NCBI GenBank assembly: GCA_964596245.1
Contig: CAZQSK010000002.1
Span: 86,485-150,484 of the forward strand
Source: RHKK01 sp964596245
GTDB lineage: Bacteria > Patescibacteriota > Patescibacteriia > 2-12-FULL-60-25
Length of the DNA stretch: 64,000 bases
Reading direction: 5' to 3'
A program made the translations under genes and the position numbers. Positions within the stretch are counted from its first letter, which is position 1. Each line of letters opens with the position of its first letter. Positions 44,405 to 52,997 of this stretch are shown here, one piece after another. The notes under the pieces were generated by a model that made no database searches, was not told the origin of the DNA, and saw only the letters and a program-made list of their open reading frames with translations.

Positions 44405-45091
44405 ATGCCGACTGTGAGCATTATTATTCCGGCGTATAACGAGGAAAGCCGCATTCAGCAGGCGATTTTACAAACGAAAAACGCATTTGAGGCGCTTGGC
44501 ATCTCGTATGAAATCATTGTGGTAGATGACGGATCGCAAGACATGACGGATCGCAAGACATCTGGCGCCAGGCTCATTAAACATCAACAAAATCAGGGAA
44601 AGGGCGCGGCTGTTCGTACCGGAATGCTCGCTGCCACGGGCGAATGGGCGTTGTTTCTGGATACCGATCTTTCAACAACGCCCGAGGCTTTTGCGTCTTT
44701 TCTTCCCCTGCTCGAATCACATGATGTGCTGTTTGGCTCAAGACGCGCGGAATCTGCCCATATCGCAGAACGCCAGCCGATCTGGCGCGATCAGTCAGGA
44801 CAGCTGTTTAACGTCGCTGTACGCCTGCTTACCGGTCTTCCCTATCGAGACACCCAATGCGGCTTCAAAGCCTTCCGTATGGGCGTTTGTCGGCCTTTAT
44901 TTGAAGCCCAAAATACGAACGGGTGGGCCTTTGATGTTGAAATATTGAAGCGTGCTCAATTGGCCAATCTGCGGATGCAAGAAATACCAGTGGAATGGCG
45001 TCACGCTGAAGGGAGCCGGGTGCGATTACGCCATGCGTACGCCATTTTGGCAGATTTATGGAATATTAGGCGAACATTAGGCAAAACTTGA
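44405..45091 (+). CDS. Family 2 glycosyltransferase (dolichyl/polyprenyl-phosphate sugar synthase-like)
   Basis: 228 residues. The GT-A fold opens with VSIIIPAYNEESRIQQAI, has VVDDGSQDMT and the metal-binding DTDLSTTPE, and ends with GFKAFRM and FDVEILKRAQ. This pattern fits enzymes that load glucose or mannose onto a polyprenyl phosphate for surface glycosylation. No C-terminal membrane helices are seen, unlike many such enzymes. Its stop directly precedes the RNase J promoter. Confidence 0.88.
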   Translation: MPTVSIIIPAYNEESRIQQAILQTKNAFEALGISYEIIVVDDGSQDMTDRKTSGARLIKHQQNQGKGAAVRTGMLAATGEWALFLDTDLSTTPEAFASFLPLLESHDVLFGSRRAESAHIAERQPIWRDQSGQLFNVAVRLLTGLPYRDTQCGFKAFRMGVCRPLFEAQNTNGWAFDVEILKRAQLANLRMQEIPVEWRHAEGSRVRLRHAYAILADLWNIRRTLGKT

Positions 45092-45116
45092 CCTAAGCAC
45101 CGTTTACTGATATTCT
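45088..45116 (+). promoter_or_regulatory. Promoter of the RNase J gene
   Basis: -35 TTGACC (45088-45093), 17-nt spacer, -10 TATTCT (45111-45116). A start near 45123 gives a 134-nt leader (45123-45256) holding at least one hairpin (CCAAG, loop, CTTGG near 45148); no gene is seen in the leader. Confidence 0.6.
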
Positions 45117-45256
45117 ATTGAGGTAACGTTTTTCGCCCGCCGTCCAAGTCACTTGGGAGACGCCGAAAGTCGTGACACTTTAATTCAGAGTTACGCAGTC
45201 AGCATCGCGTTTTTTGCTGCCTTTAGCCAAAAATTGGCGTTTCAATCAAATAGAAT

Positions 45257-47257
45257 ATGGAAAACAACACACCCAACACAAACGGGGCGCCTTCCGGTGC
45301 TGCCCGTCCTTCTGGTTTTACCCCGCGTCCGCAGGGTTCAGGCCAGCGTCGTCCGAGCCGCCCTCCTTATCGTGGCGGACAAGGCGCAAACTTCAGTACG
45401 GGCGGACAAAGCCTGAAGCAAGGTTTTGCCAAGGAAGAACACCGCGGACCCTCGGACAAGCACGAGGTGAAGAAGCGTAAGCGCGGCCCGATGGGCGGCG
45501 CCTTCCAGTCGGTTCCGCGCATGAGCGCGTTCAAGCACACCCCGTTCCGTAAAACCGGTACGGACAAGGACACCCTCGAAGGTGACCAGCGCTTGAAGAT
45601 CCAGGTCATCGGCGGCAACGAAGAAGTCGGCCGCAACTGTACCGTGCTCGAATACGGCAATGATATTTTGATCATCGACATGGGTCTTCAGTTTCCGGAC
45701 GAAGACATGCCGGGCGTCGACTATCTTGTTCCGAACCTTTCTTCGTTGAAGGGCAAAGAAAAGAATATTCGCGGCGTCGTCATTACGCACGCTCACTACG
45801 ATCACATCGGTGGTATCCCCCACTTGATGCCTAAGCTCGGCAACCCGCCGATCTTCGCGACCGACCTTACGTGCGGCATTATCGCCAAGCGCCAGGAAGA
45901 TCATCGCGACAAACCGAAGCTTAACTTGTTCTCGGTGAAATACGATGACGTGATTCAGCTTGGTTCATTCAAGGTTGAGTTCTTCGGCGTTTCGCACTCT
46001 GTGCCGTCTTCAGTCGGTGTGATTGTCGACACGCCTTGCGGTCTCATCGTGCATACGGGTGACTTTAAACTCGATGATAACCCGGGTTCGCAATCAATTC
46101 AGGAAACGGAAAAGATCAAGAAGCTCGGTGAGCGTAATGTGCTCGCGCTCATGATCGACTCAACCAACGCTTCCAAGCCTGGTCGTCAGATCGCCGAATT
46201 CGAAATTCAGAACAACATCGACGAAATCATTAAGAATGCCGAAGGCCGCGTAATTGTGGGTACATTCGCATCCATGATTGCGCGCGTTCAGCAGATCATC
46301 AAAGCCTGTGAACGCCAGGGCCGCAAAGTCGCGATCGAAGGCTTCTCGATGAAGTCCAACATCATGATCGCGCAGCAACTCGGTTACATGGACGTGCAAA
46401 AAGGCACGATCATCGAAACGCGCGACATCCACAAGTATCCTCGCAACAAGACGGCTGTCGTCTGTACGGGTGCTCAAGGTGAAGAACGTGCCGTCATGAT
46501 GCGTATCGCCAACCGCGAACATCCGATTCTCACGATTGAACCGGGAGATACGGTCGTGTTCTCGAGCTCGGTTATTCCGGGTAACGAACGCACGGTGCAG
46601 CGCGTGAAGGACACCCTGAACCGCGAAGGCGCCAACATCGTCCACTATCAGATGATGGATGTGCACGCCGGCGGTCACGCTCAGCAGCAAGACCTCGTGG
46701 ACATGCACAACATGGTGAAGCCGAAATATATCATTCCGATCGAAGGTCATTACTCGTTCTTGGTCGATCATGCCAAGGCCGCCATCAAGGCGGGCTTCCC
46801 GGCCGAACGCATCTTCATTGCCGATAACGGCCAGACGATGGAATTCGACAAACAGGGCAATGGCCGTCTCACCAACAATAAGGTGGACACGAGCTATGTG
46901 TTCGTAGACGGTCTCGGCGTAGGTAATACCAACCAGGTCGTATTGCGTGATCGTACGCAGCTCGCCGGTGATGGTGTCGTGATCATGGTCGCGGTACTCG
47001 ACGGAAAAACCGGAGCACCCGTGGCCGTACCCGACATCATTTCGCGCGGCTTCGTATACATGAAGGAGCATCAGGAATTGATCGCCCTCAGCCGCAGCAA
47101 GGCCAACCAGATCCTCAAGGATCATATGACCAAGGTAAAAGGAGCCGGTATCGACATGGCGTCCATCAAAGACGCGTTGCGCGATGAGATGGGAGAGTTC
47201 TTCTTCCTCAAAACCGAGCTTCGTCCGATGGTCATTCCGGTCATCATCGAGGTATAA
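45257..47257 (+). CDS. rnj: Ribonuclease J
   Basis: 666 residues. It combines a metallo-beta-lactamase core with beta-CASP and processes RNA 5'-3' and internally. Metal-binding motifs are VITHAHYDHIGGIPHL (HxHxDH), IVHTGDFKLD, and MDVHAGGHAQQQDL. The first ~105 residues are basic, glycine- and proline-rich and probably disordered; they could tether RNA or partner proteins. This tail is typical of CPR and actinobacterial RNase J forms. The long structured leader is compatible with autoregulation, as in other mRNA-decay enzymes. Confidence 0.95.
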   Translation: MENNTPNTNGAPSGAARPSGFTPRPQGSGQRRPSRPPYRGGQGANFSTGGQSLKQGFAKEEHRGPSDKHEVKKRKRGPMGGAFQSVPRMSAFKHTPFRKTGTDKDTLEGDQRLKIQVIGGNEEVGRNCTVLEYGNDILIIDMGLQFPDEDMPGVDYLVPNLSSLKGKEKNIRGVVITHAHYDHIGGIPHLMPKLGNPPIFATDLTCGIIAKRQEDHRDKPKLNLFSVKYDDVIQLGSFKVEFFGVSHSVPSSVGVIVDTPCGLIVHTGDFKLDDNPGSQSIQETEKIKKLGERNVLALMIDSTNASKPGRQIAEFEIQNNIDEIIKNAEGRVIVGTFASMIARVQQIIKACERQGRKVAIEGFSMKSNIMIAQQLGYMDVQKGTIIETRDIHKYPRNKTAVVCTGAQGEERAVMMRIANREHPILTIEPGDTVVFSSSVIPGNERTVQRVKDTLNREGANIVHYQMMDVHAGGHAQQQDLVDMHNMVKPKYIIPIEGHYSFLVDHAKAAIKAGFPAERIFIADNGQTMEFDKQGNGRLTNNKVDTSYVFVDGLGVGNTNQVVLRDRTQLAGDGVVIMVAVLDGKTGAPVAVPDIISRGFVYMKEHQELIALSRSKANQILKDHMTKVKGAGIDMASIKDALRDEMGEFFFLKTELRPMVIPVIIEV

Positions 47258-47264
47258 CCTCACC

Positions 47265-47297
47265 CTTAATCCCTCTCCTTCGTAAGGAGAGGGATTT
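47265..47297 (+). terminator. Intrinsic terminator of rnj
   Basis: TCCCTCTCCT, loop TCGT, AAGGAGAGGGA, then TTTTT. Confidence 0.85.
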
Positions 47298-47304
47298 TTG
47301 GTAT

Positions 47305-47327
47305 AAAAAAAGATCCCGGATGGGATC
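47305..47327 (-). terminator. Intrinsic terminator of the salvage pair
   Basis: Minus strand GATCCC, loop ATCC, GGGATC, then seven T; it overlaps the stop codon of the gene at 47326. Confidence 0.8.
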
Positions 47328-48378
47328 AGAACAGGGGCAGATGCCCGAGCGCGATGACGTCCTTGCGCTCCTTGCCCTCGGTGAGGACGGCGAGAGTCGC
47401 GACATGTCGTGCGCCGATCTTCTCGAGCAGGGCCTCGAGGGCCTTGAGCGTGCCCCCGGTCGAGACGACGTCGTCCACGAAGGCGACGTTCTTGCCGTGC
47501 AGCTGGGCCGCGTCCTCGGCGCCGAGGAACAGCTCCTGCATCCGGTTGGTGGTGATGCTCTTCACCTTCACGTACACAGTCGGACTACTCATGTAGCTCT
47601 TGAGCTCCTTGCGCGCGACGAAGGTCGGCAGCCGGGACTCGCGTCCCAGTACGTGCAGCAGGGCCTGAGCCTTGCCATCCGGCATGAGCAGCGCGTCGAC
47701 CCCCTTCGGGATCCGCTGCGCGAGCTCGACACCCGCCGCTTCCACCAGCTGCCAGTCGCCCAGCAGATTGAAAAGCGCGATACGGACGCTTTCATCGACC
47801 TCAACTGGCACGTTCCGGATGGGAAGATTGCGCTTCACACCGGCGATCTCGATCCGGTGGTAGTACGGATGGTTCACGCTCTCGAGGAAGAGCGTGGCGA
47901 GCTCGCGCGTGAGCAGCATGCGGCGGCTCCACTTGCCCTCGGTGAGGAAAGCATGTGGATCGTAGTGGTTGCAGCCGTGCTTGTCGGCGAGCACCTGGCC
48001 TGCGGTCTTCTGGAAACCGCTCGCGCGCGACTCCTCGACGATCTCGTCGGGAATCGTGACACAGGCCGTCCGTGCGACGAACTCATTCCCGTCGGGCGCG
48101 ATGAGCACCAGGTAGGCGATGTCCGCCCACTCCCGCGGATGGATGAGCCCGCTCTCGATACCGAGGGCGTAGGCCGTCGAATCGTGAGCGCGGGCCGCGA
48201 GCGCGCGGTTGCGCGCTCCCGTCGCGATCTCCAGCTCTTCGACGGGCTGCGGGTTCACACCCGACTCCGTGTCGATGCAGACGACCTCGACCTGCTGAAG
48301 GCCGGCGGCCTGGAGCGCGTGCTCCACTGCCTTGCGCTTCAGCTCGCTCTTGGAACCCAGGATGATCTTGATCGTCAC
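47326..48378 (-). CDS. Fusion of DUF84 (ITP/XTPase) with adenine phosphoribosyltransferase-like domain
   Basis: 350 residues from a GTG start. Residues 1-175 match the DUF84/YjjX family, which hydrolyses deaminated purine triphosphates: DTESGVNPQPVEE, GARNRALAARAHD, LGIESGL and WSRRMLLTREL. Residues ~180-350 form an APRT-like phosphoribosyltransferase: VARKELKSYM, SITTNRMQELFLG and the PRPP motif FVDDVVSTGGTL (residues 300-311). Both halves look intact. The gene overlaps the upstream PRPP-synthetase-like gene by 4 bp, so PRPP supply, purine salvage and removal of ITP/XTP are coupled. The fusion is unusual to my knowledge. Class B composition. Confidence 0.82.
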   Translation of the reverse strand: MTIKIILGSKSELKRKAVEHALQAAGLQQVEVVCIDTESGVNPQPVEELEIATGARNRALAARAHDSTAYALGIESGLIHPREWADIAYLVLIAPDGNEFVARTACVTIPDEIVEESRASGFQKTAGQVLADKHGCNHYDPHAFLTEGKWSRRMLLTRELATLFLESVNHPYYHRIEIAGVKRNLPIRNVPVEVDESVRIALFNLLGDWQLVEAAGVELAQRIPKGVDALLMPDGKAQALLHVLGRESRLPTFVARKELKSYMSSPTVYVKVKSITTNRMQELFLGAEDAAQLHGKNVAFVDDVVSTGGTLKALEALLEKIGARHVATLAVLTEGKERKDVIALGHLPLF

Positions 48379-49328
48379 GTCTCTTCTCCTTCGTAGAGGC
48401 CTTCGAACACAGCACGGGTCATGGACGGAACCAGGGTCGCCACTTCGAACGGCGGCTGGTCGCTCACGGCATCGGCGGTCTCGGGCACGGAATCCGTGAC
48501 CCAGACACGATCGAACCCTGCGTCGAGGAACTTCTTCCAGGCGCCGTTCTCCATCACCGCGTGGGTGACAAAGACGCTGACCTTGGAAGCGCCCTTCTCA
48601 TCGAGCGCCTTCTTGCACTCGAGAATGGTACCGCCGGAATGAACGAGATCGTCCACGATCACGGCGTGCCTGCCCCTCACGTCCCCATCGAGCAGAGTCA
48701 TGAACCGCTTGTCGCCCTCGCGCACCTTGCGGCACACGGCGAGCGGAAAGATTGGCTCACGCTTCTCGTTGATGAACATGACCTTGAAACGCTTGAGCGC
48801 GCCATCGTCCGGAAAGACGACGACATGTTCGTCCCGCTTCAGTCGCCCTTCGGTCAGCCGCTTCACGCCGCTCTTGAAGCGCGGCGCGATACTCGGTCCG
48901 AAGTAGTGACGGATCGCGAGCGCGTGCGCGTCCCAGATGTAGAGCGGCACCGGACCTGGTCCGGCATGCCCCACAGCCGTGAACATCTGCGCCAGCGTAT
49001 GCGCGGTCGCAACCTGGCCCTCGTGATCCACCCGCTCCATCGTCCCGGTCGGGAAATAGGGCAGGAGGACACGTAGCGAAGCGGGCTTCTGGGCAGCGAG
49101 CGCGTAGAACACGCTCATCTGCTCGAACACCGTCTCGGGACTCGTGATGGACATGAGCAAGGCGACATGGGTCGACGCGAGCTCATCCATGTGCGAGACG
49201 AACAAGTTTGGAAACTTGTCCGGAAAGCGCTCCCATTTGACCTGGCCGAGCTTCAGACGCTTGTCTGTCTCGGCCATGGCCGTCGCCTGCTTCTCGCAGG
49301 TCGGATAAAAGAAAATCCTGTGTTTCAT
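48375..49328 (-). CDS. Ribose-phosphate pyrophosphokinase-like protein
   Basis: 317 residues from the ATG at 49328, which has GGAG 10 nt upstream. It resembles PRPP synthetase (ribose 5-phosphate + ATP to PRPP): an N-terminal domain with VALLMSITSPETVFEQMSVF and LPYFPTGTMERV, and the PRPP-binding loop VIVDDLVHSGGTI (223-235). The histidine and arginine residues of the usual class I ATP loop are not clear, so it may belong to a divergent (class III-like) branch. It is the first gene of the salvage pair. Confidence 0.7.
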   Translation of the reverse strand: MKHRIFFYPTCEKQATAMAETDKRLKLGQVKWERFPDKFPNLFVSHMDELASTHVALLMSITSPETVFEQMSVFYALAAQKPASLRVLLPYFPTGTMERVDHEGQVATAHTLAQMFTAVGHAGPGPVPLYIWDAHALAIRHYFGPSIAPRFKSGVKRLTEGRLKRDEHVVVFPDDGALKRFKVMFINEKREPIFPLAVCRKVREGDKRFMTLLDGDVRGRHAVIVDDLVHSGGTILECKKALDEKGASKVSVFVTHAVMENGAWKKFLDAGFDRVWVTDSVPETADAVSDQPPFEVATLVPSMTRAVFEGLYEGEET

Positions 49329-49396
49329 TCCCTCTTCTCCTTTCAAAGAACGCGGCAAAACTGTTGCATCATTTGCCCATTTACGCAACCGCACGC

Positions 49397-49402
49397 TACT
49401 CT
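49397..49402 (+). promoter_or_regulatory. -10 box of trpS, leaderless arrangement
   Basis: TACTCT ends 6 nt before the trpS ATG; TTGCCC (49373-49378) lies 18 nt upstream as a -35. Confidence 0.5.
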
Positions 49403-49408
49403 TTCGGC

Positions 49409-50407
49409 ATGAAAGATCTCGTGTTCTCGGGCGTGAAGCCGACCTCGGTCCCCCATCTCGGCAATTACATCGGGGCGCTGAAGCAATGGGTGGAGATACA
49501 GAAGAATCACCACTGCCTATTCAGCATCGTGGACTTGCACGCCATCACCGTACCGCAGGAACCCAAGGAGCTTCGCCAAAGTACCTTAGATATTGCTGCC
49601 ACCTATCTCGCGGTTGGCATTGATCCAAAGCGCTCCACCATCTACATCCAAAGCGAAGTCGCGGCTCACACCGAACTCGCCTGGATCTTGGGTACCATCG
49701 CCAAGATGGGAGAGTTGGAACGCATGACACAATTTAAAGATAAGTCACAAAAGGGCGGTGCCGAACGTGCCGGTCTTGGATTGTTCGCGTATCCGGTACT
49801 CATGGCTGCTGACATTCTACTGTACGGCACGAGTGCGGTTCCGGTTGGTGAAGATCAAATGCAGCATTTGGAGTTGGCGCGTGTATTGGCTCGCCGTTTC
49901 AATGAACGTTTTGGTGAGACGTTCACCATTCCGCAGGCGCTGATTCAGAAGCATGGCGCACGCATCATGAGCTTGCAGGATCCTGATAAGAAAATGTCGA
50001 AGAGCGATGAAAGCAAGACAGGAACCATCATGCTTGATGATGATGCCGATACGATTCGCAAGAAAATCATGCGTGCGGTGACCGACACGGGCGGCGGTGT
50101 GTACTTTGATCCGGATAAAAAGCCGGCCGTTTCCAACTTGATGTCGATTTACCATCACGTCACCGGCAAAACGCTGAAGGAAATCGAAACGATGTACGAA
50201 GGCAAAGGCTATGGCGACTTCAAAAAAGATTTGGCTGATGCCGTTGCCGACCATCTCGGACCGATTCGCAACAAAATTGAGGACTATCGCAAGGATCCGG
50301 CACAACTCAAAAAGATTCTCGACGCGGGTCGCGACAAGGCGCAAGCCATGGCCGAAGAAAAAATGAAGGAAGTACGCGATCGAATGGGATTGGGAAGGAC
50401 CGGTTGA
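49409..50407 (+). CDS. trpS: Tryptophan-tRNA ligase
   Basis: 332 residues from the ATG at 49409. The class I signatures are PHLGNYIG (HIGH-equivalent) and KMSKSDESK (KMSKS). DLHAITVPQEPKELRQS and VPVGEDQMQHLELAR are diagnostic for TrpRS. It charges tRNA-Trp with tryptophan. Length matches the family. It is leaderless as judged from the close -10 box. Confidence 0.96.
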   Translation: MKDLVFSGVKPTSVPHLGNYIGALKQWVEIQKNHHCLFSIVDLHAITVPQEPKELRQSTLDIAATYLAVGIDPKRSTIYIQSEVAAHTELAWILGTIAKMGELERMTQFKDKSQKGGAERAGLGLFAYPVLMAADILLYGTSAVPVGEDQMQHLELARVLARRFNERFGETFTIPQALIQKHGARIMSLQDPDKKMSKSDESKTGTIMLDDDADTIRKKIMRAVTDTGGGVYFDPDKKPAVSNLMSIYHHVTGKTLKEIETMYEGKGYGDFKKDLADAVADHLGPIRNKIEDYRKDPAQLKKILDAGRDKAQAMAEEKMKEVRDRMGLGRTG

Positions 50408-50424
50408 CAAACCGGTCTTTTTTT
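50398..50424 (+). terminator. Intrinsic terminator of trpS
   Basis: GACCGGT, loop, ACCGGTC, then seven T; the stem includes the last codons of trpS. Confidence 0.85.
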
Positions 50425-50453
50425 GACCAAATACGGCCACGGAGGAAAGCCCT

Positions 50454-50993
50454 TTGACCTACAAACCCGATCCCGTACTCGTCTTTCCCGACGAGCGTGT
50501 GCGCTACAGCTATTGCCAGCCCTGCGTACCCCTGGTCTTCGAACTGGGAGTGAACCTCGTCGAGTCGTTTGTCCCAACCGTGAAGCCGATGGGCGACATC
50601 CCGTTCTTCATCCGCATGCGACCGAAGGACTCGACGCCGGACGACACCCGCGCGTACTGGCCCGGCCCCATGAACGGCAGACTCTCAATGGAACGGATCC
50701 GGCAGCTGCCGCGGGACCAGAAGCTCAAGGCGGCGCCGAACTTCGGCAAGCTCGCTCTCGAGCTGGACTCGCTGCGCTTCGGCGTTCAGCGGGCGGTGCT
50801 GGACTGGATCTTCCCGCGTTTCAGCATCGCGGCGTTCTTCACCATCGCGACCATCGATCCGGACAAGAACGGCGTGTTCCGCATCGAGGCCAGCTTCGGA
50901 GGAAGTCTGCTCACCCAGTGGGACACCGAGCAGACCGTTCGCCAGAACCTGCTGCAGCGGCCCGAAAAGGCGGCCACGAAGGCCGCCTCCTGA
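50454..50993 (+). CDS. Class B protein of unknown function
   Basis: 179 residues from a TTG start with GGAGG 8-9 nt upstream. It begins PDPVLVFPDERVRYSYCQPCVP and contains PFFIRMRPKDSTPDDTRAYW. The latter half is mixed alpha/beta (FSIAAFFTIATIDPDKNGVF). There is a CxxC near residue 22 but no second pair. No family is recognised. It stands alone between trpS and the cyclase gene with its own terminator. Confidence 0.65.
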   Translation: MTYKPDPVLVFPDERVRYSYCQPCVPLVFELGVNLVESFVPTVKPMGDIPFFIRMRPKDSTPDDTRAYWPGPMNGRLSMERIRQLPRDQKLKAAPNFGKLALELDSLRFGVQRAVLDWIFPRFSIAAFFTIATIDPDKNGVFRIEASFGGSLLTQWDTEQTVRQNLLQRPEKAATKAAS

Positions 50994-51015
50994 CTCCCCA
51001 CGGAGTCTTTTTTAT
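50993..51015 (+). terminator. Intrinsic terminator
   Basis: GACTCC, loop CCAC, GGAGTC, then six T after the class B gene at 50454. Confidence 0.8.
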
Positions 51016-52994
51016 TTCTTCGTCATCACCCACGTTCCATCCCAAGCCTGAGGCGGCGGAGTCTGAATGTAGATTTCGGAACGCTCAAGCAACTTCTGAG
51101 CGGCGACATCATCCGGCTTCGCAGCCAAAAGCTTGCGAGCTTCTTCGGCGGCCTCGGTGAAGCGACGTGCGAAATAATCTGACAACGCCGTTTCAAAACG
51201 CTGCGCGTAGGCGATATCCGTATCCTGAACCTCGCCGGTCATGCCAAGCACTTCATACAAACGAATCGGCTCTTTCTTTCCCTTCACGGCCACCTGATCG
51301 AGCAAGCGTGTGTGGAACCCATCACCCAACATCGCACGCGTATTTTGCGTGATGATAATGTTCGCTCCGTACTCCTTACACAAACTCTCCGTACGCGAGG
51401 CAAGGTTCACACTGTCACCGATCACGGTGTAGTCATAACGCGTTTCGGCACCGATGTTACCGACGACCATATCGCCCGTATTCACGCCAACACCGACCTT
51501 AAGCTCAATCCCCTTCGGGAAATCCCCTTCGCGATTCATGGCTTTCAACTTGTCGCGCATGCGGACGGCACAACGCACCGAACGTTGAACGTGATCCGGC
51601 TGATCAAATGGCGCATTCCAAAAGGCCATCACGGCGTCACCGATATACTTGTCGAGTACGCCGCCCTCATCAAAGACGATTTTCGTCATCTCATTGAGAT
51701 ACGTATTCAGCACTTCGACGAGTTTTTCCGGAGTCAGACCTTCGGACAATGTGGTGAAGCCGCGCAAGTCGGAGAAAAGCACACTCATGTTGCGACGTTC
51801 GCCACCAAGCTTGAGCTTGTCCGGATTACGCATGATGGACTCGACGACCGAATGCGAAACATATCGGCTAAAGGCCGAACGCAACTTGCGACGCTGCGCC
51901 TCCGTATCCAACCAGCGCTCAAGAACCAACGCTGCATAACCAAAGAAGATCACGAGCGTTGGCCAAACAATGTCGATGACAAGTCCACGATCAAACAAGA
52001 TGATGGCTGAGACAATCCAGGCCAACCAAATCGCCAAGGCACCCGGCAGGCTGTAACGCGGGCGAAGATATGGCACGAGCAATCCGAACAAAATACCGAT
52101 CAGCACCAACAATGCGGCCTGTACCCACGGATCAGCCGGAGACAGCCAACGACGTGAGACTAACGTGTCATAAATCGAAGCATGGATTTCGACCCCCGGC
52201 ATGGGCTGACCGCGCGAAGTTGCTACATTTTGTTCATCGTGCAAATCACGAGCGGTCGCACCAACGAATACAACCTTCCCATCGATAGCGGCGGGCTCGA
52301 CCAAACCCTGAATCACATCAGCGGCTGCGTACGTCTTGAATGAACGACCAGGCTCATTCGGAAAATTGATCAAGATGCGACCATATCGGTCCCGCGGAAT
52401 CTCTCCTTGCGGAGCCCGATTCGCGAGCGTCGCCGCTTCATACGCAAAATGACGCACGGGGCTACCGCTCGGATCCATCACGGTGAGCGGCACGCGACGC
52501 ACGATGCTATCTTCATCCAATGGCGTGTTCGTGAAACCAGAACTCTTTGCCGCGGACTGAACACTCGGAATCGGCTGAACAATCTTGGTCGGATCAAAAA
52601 CCAATCGACCATCAGACACGGAAAAACTGAGCTCGATCGGCATCACCACGTTTGCCGCATGACGAACCGCTTCAGCCAAACGCAAATCAGAACCGGTATC
52701 CGAAGGCTCTGGGAAGTTCACGTCGTACGCGATGGCTTTCGCACCCATGGCGGACAAACGGTCGATCAAATCCGCGTGAATGGTGCGCGGCCAAGGCCAG
52801 CGTCCAAGCTTCGCTAAGGAAGCGTCGTCGATCGCGATGATGACGGCCGACGGGTCGGCCTCATGCGCAAGAAAGAAACGGTCACTGATACCGTAGCTCC
52901 AATTGCCGAAGACGCCCGAAAGCTGTGCCGCGGCTCCAAGTACACCCACACCAAGGCCAATAAAGACGGCCAATCCGGGTCGTAAGATTTTCAT
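51012..52994 (-). CDS. CHASE2-domain class III adenylate cyclase
   Basis: 660 residues. An N-terminal membrane helix precedes a CHASE2 sensor domain (IIAIDDASLAKLGRWPWPR ... KVVFVGATARDLHD) that faces outside, then about three membrane helices (YSLPGALAIWLAWIVSAIIL), and a cytoplasmic cyclase domain. The catalytic residues are FSDLRGFTTLSE and YIGDAVMAFW (metal aspartates), lysine in LDKYIGD with aspartate in YDYTVIGD (adenine selection), and NLASRTE with arginine. It should make cAMP in response to an extracellular signal. The adjacent FecR-domain gene 3 nt upstream is a known genomic partner of CHASE2 proteins. Confidence 0.9.
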   Translation of the reverse strand: MKILRPGLAVFIGLGVGVLGAAAQLSGVFGNWSYGISDRFFLAHEADPSAVIIAIDDASLAKLGRWPWPRTIHADLIDRLSAMGAKAIAYDVNFPEPSDTGSDLRLAEAVRHAANVVMPIELSFSVSDGRLVFDPTKIVQPIPSVQSAAKSSGFTNTPLDEDSIVRRVPLTVMDPSGSPVRHFAYEAATLANRAPQGEIPRDRYGRILINFPNEPGRSFKTYAAADVIQGLVEPAAIDGKVVFVGATARDLHDEQNVATSRGQPMPGVEIHASIYDTLVSRRWLSPADPWVQAALLVLIGILFGLLVPYLRPRYSLPGALAIWLAWIVSAIILFDRGLVIDIVWPTLVIFFGYAALVLERWLDTEAQRRKLRSAFSRYVSHSVVESIMRNPDKLKLGGERRNMSVLFSDLRGFTTLSEGLTPEKLVEVLNTYLNEMTKIVFDEGGVLDKYIGDAVMAFWNAPFDQPDHVQRSVRCAVRMRDKLKAMNREGDFPKGIELKVGVGVNTGDMVVGNIGAETRYDYTVIGDSVNLASRTESLCKEYGANIIITQNTRAMLGDGFHTRLLDQVAVKGKKEPIRLYEVLGMTGEVQDTDIAYAQRFETALSDYFARRFTEAAEEARKLLAAKPDDVAAQKLLERSEIYIQTPPPQAWDGTWVMTKK

Positions 52995-52997
52995 AGG

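Noticed and set aside
46160..47263. A 367-codon open frame on the minus strand
   Set aside because: It is fully antisense to the RNase J catalytic region.
47320..48396. A 358-codon open frame on the plus strand
   Set aside because: It mirrors the DUF84-phosphoribosyltransferase gene; that strand shows domain motifs, this one does not.
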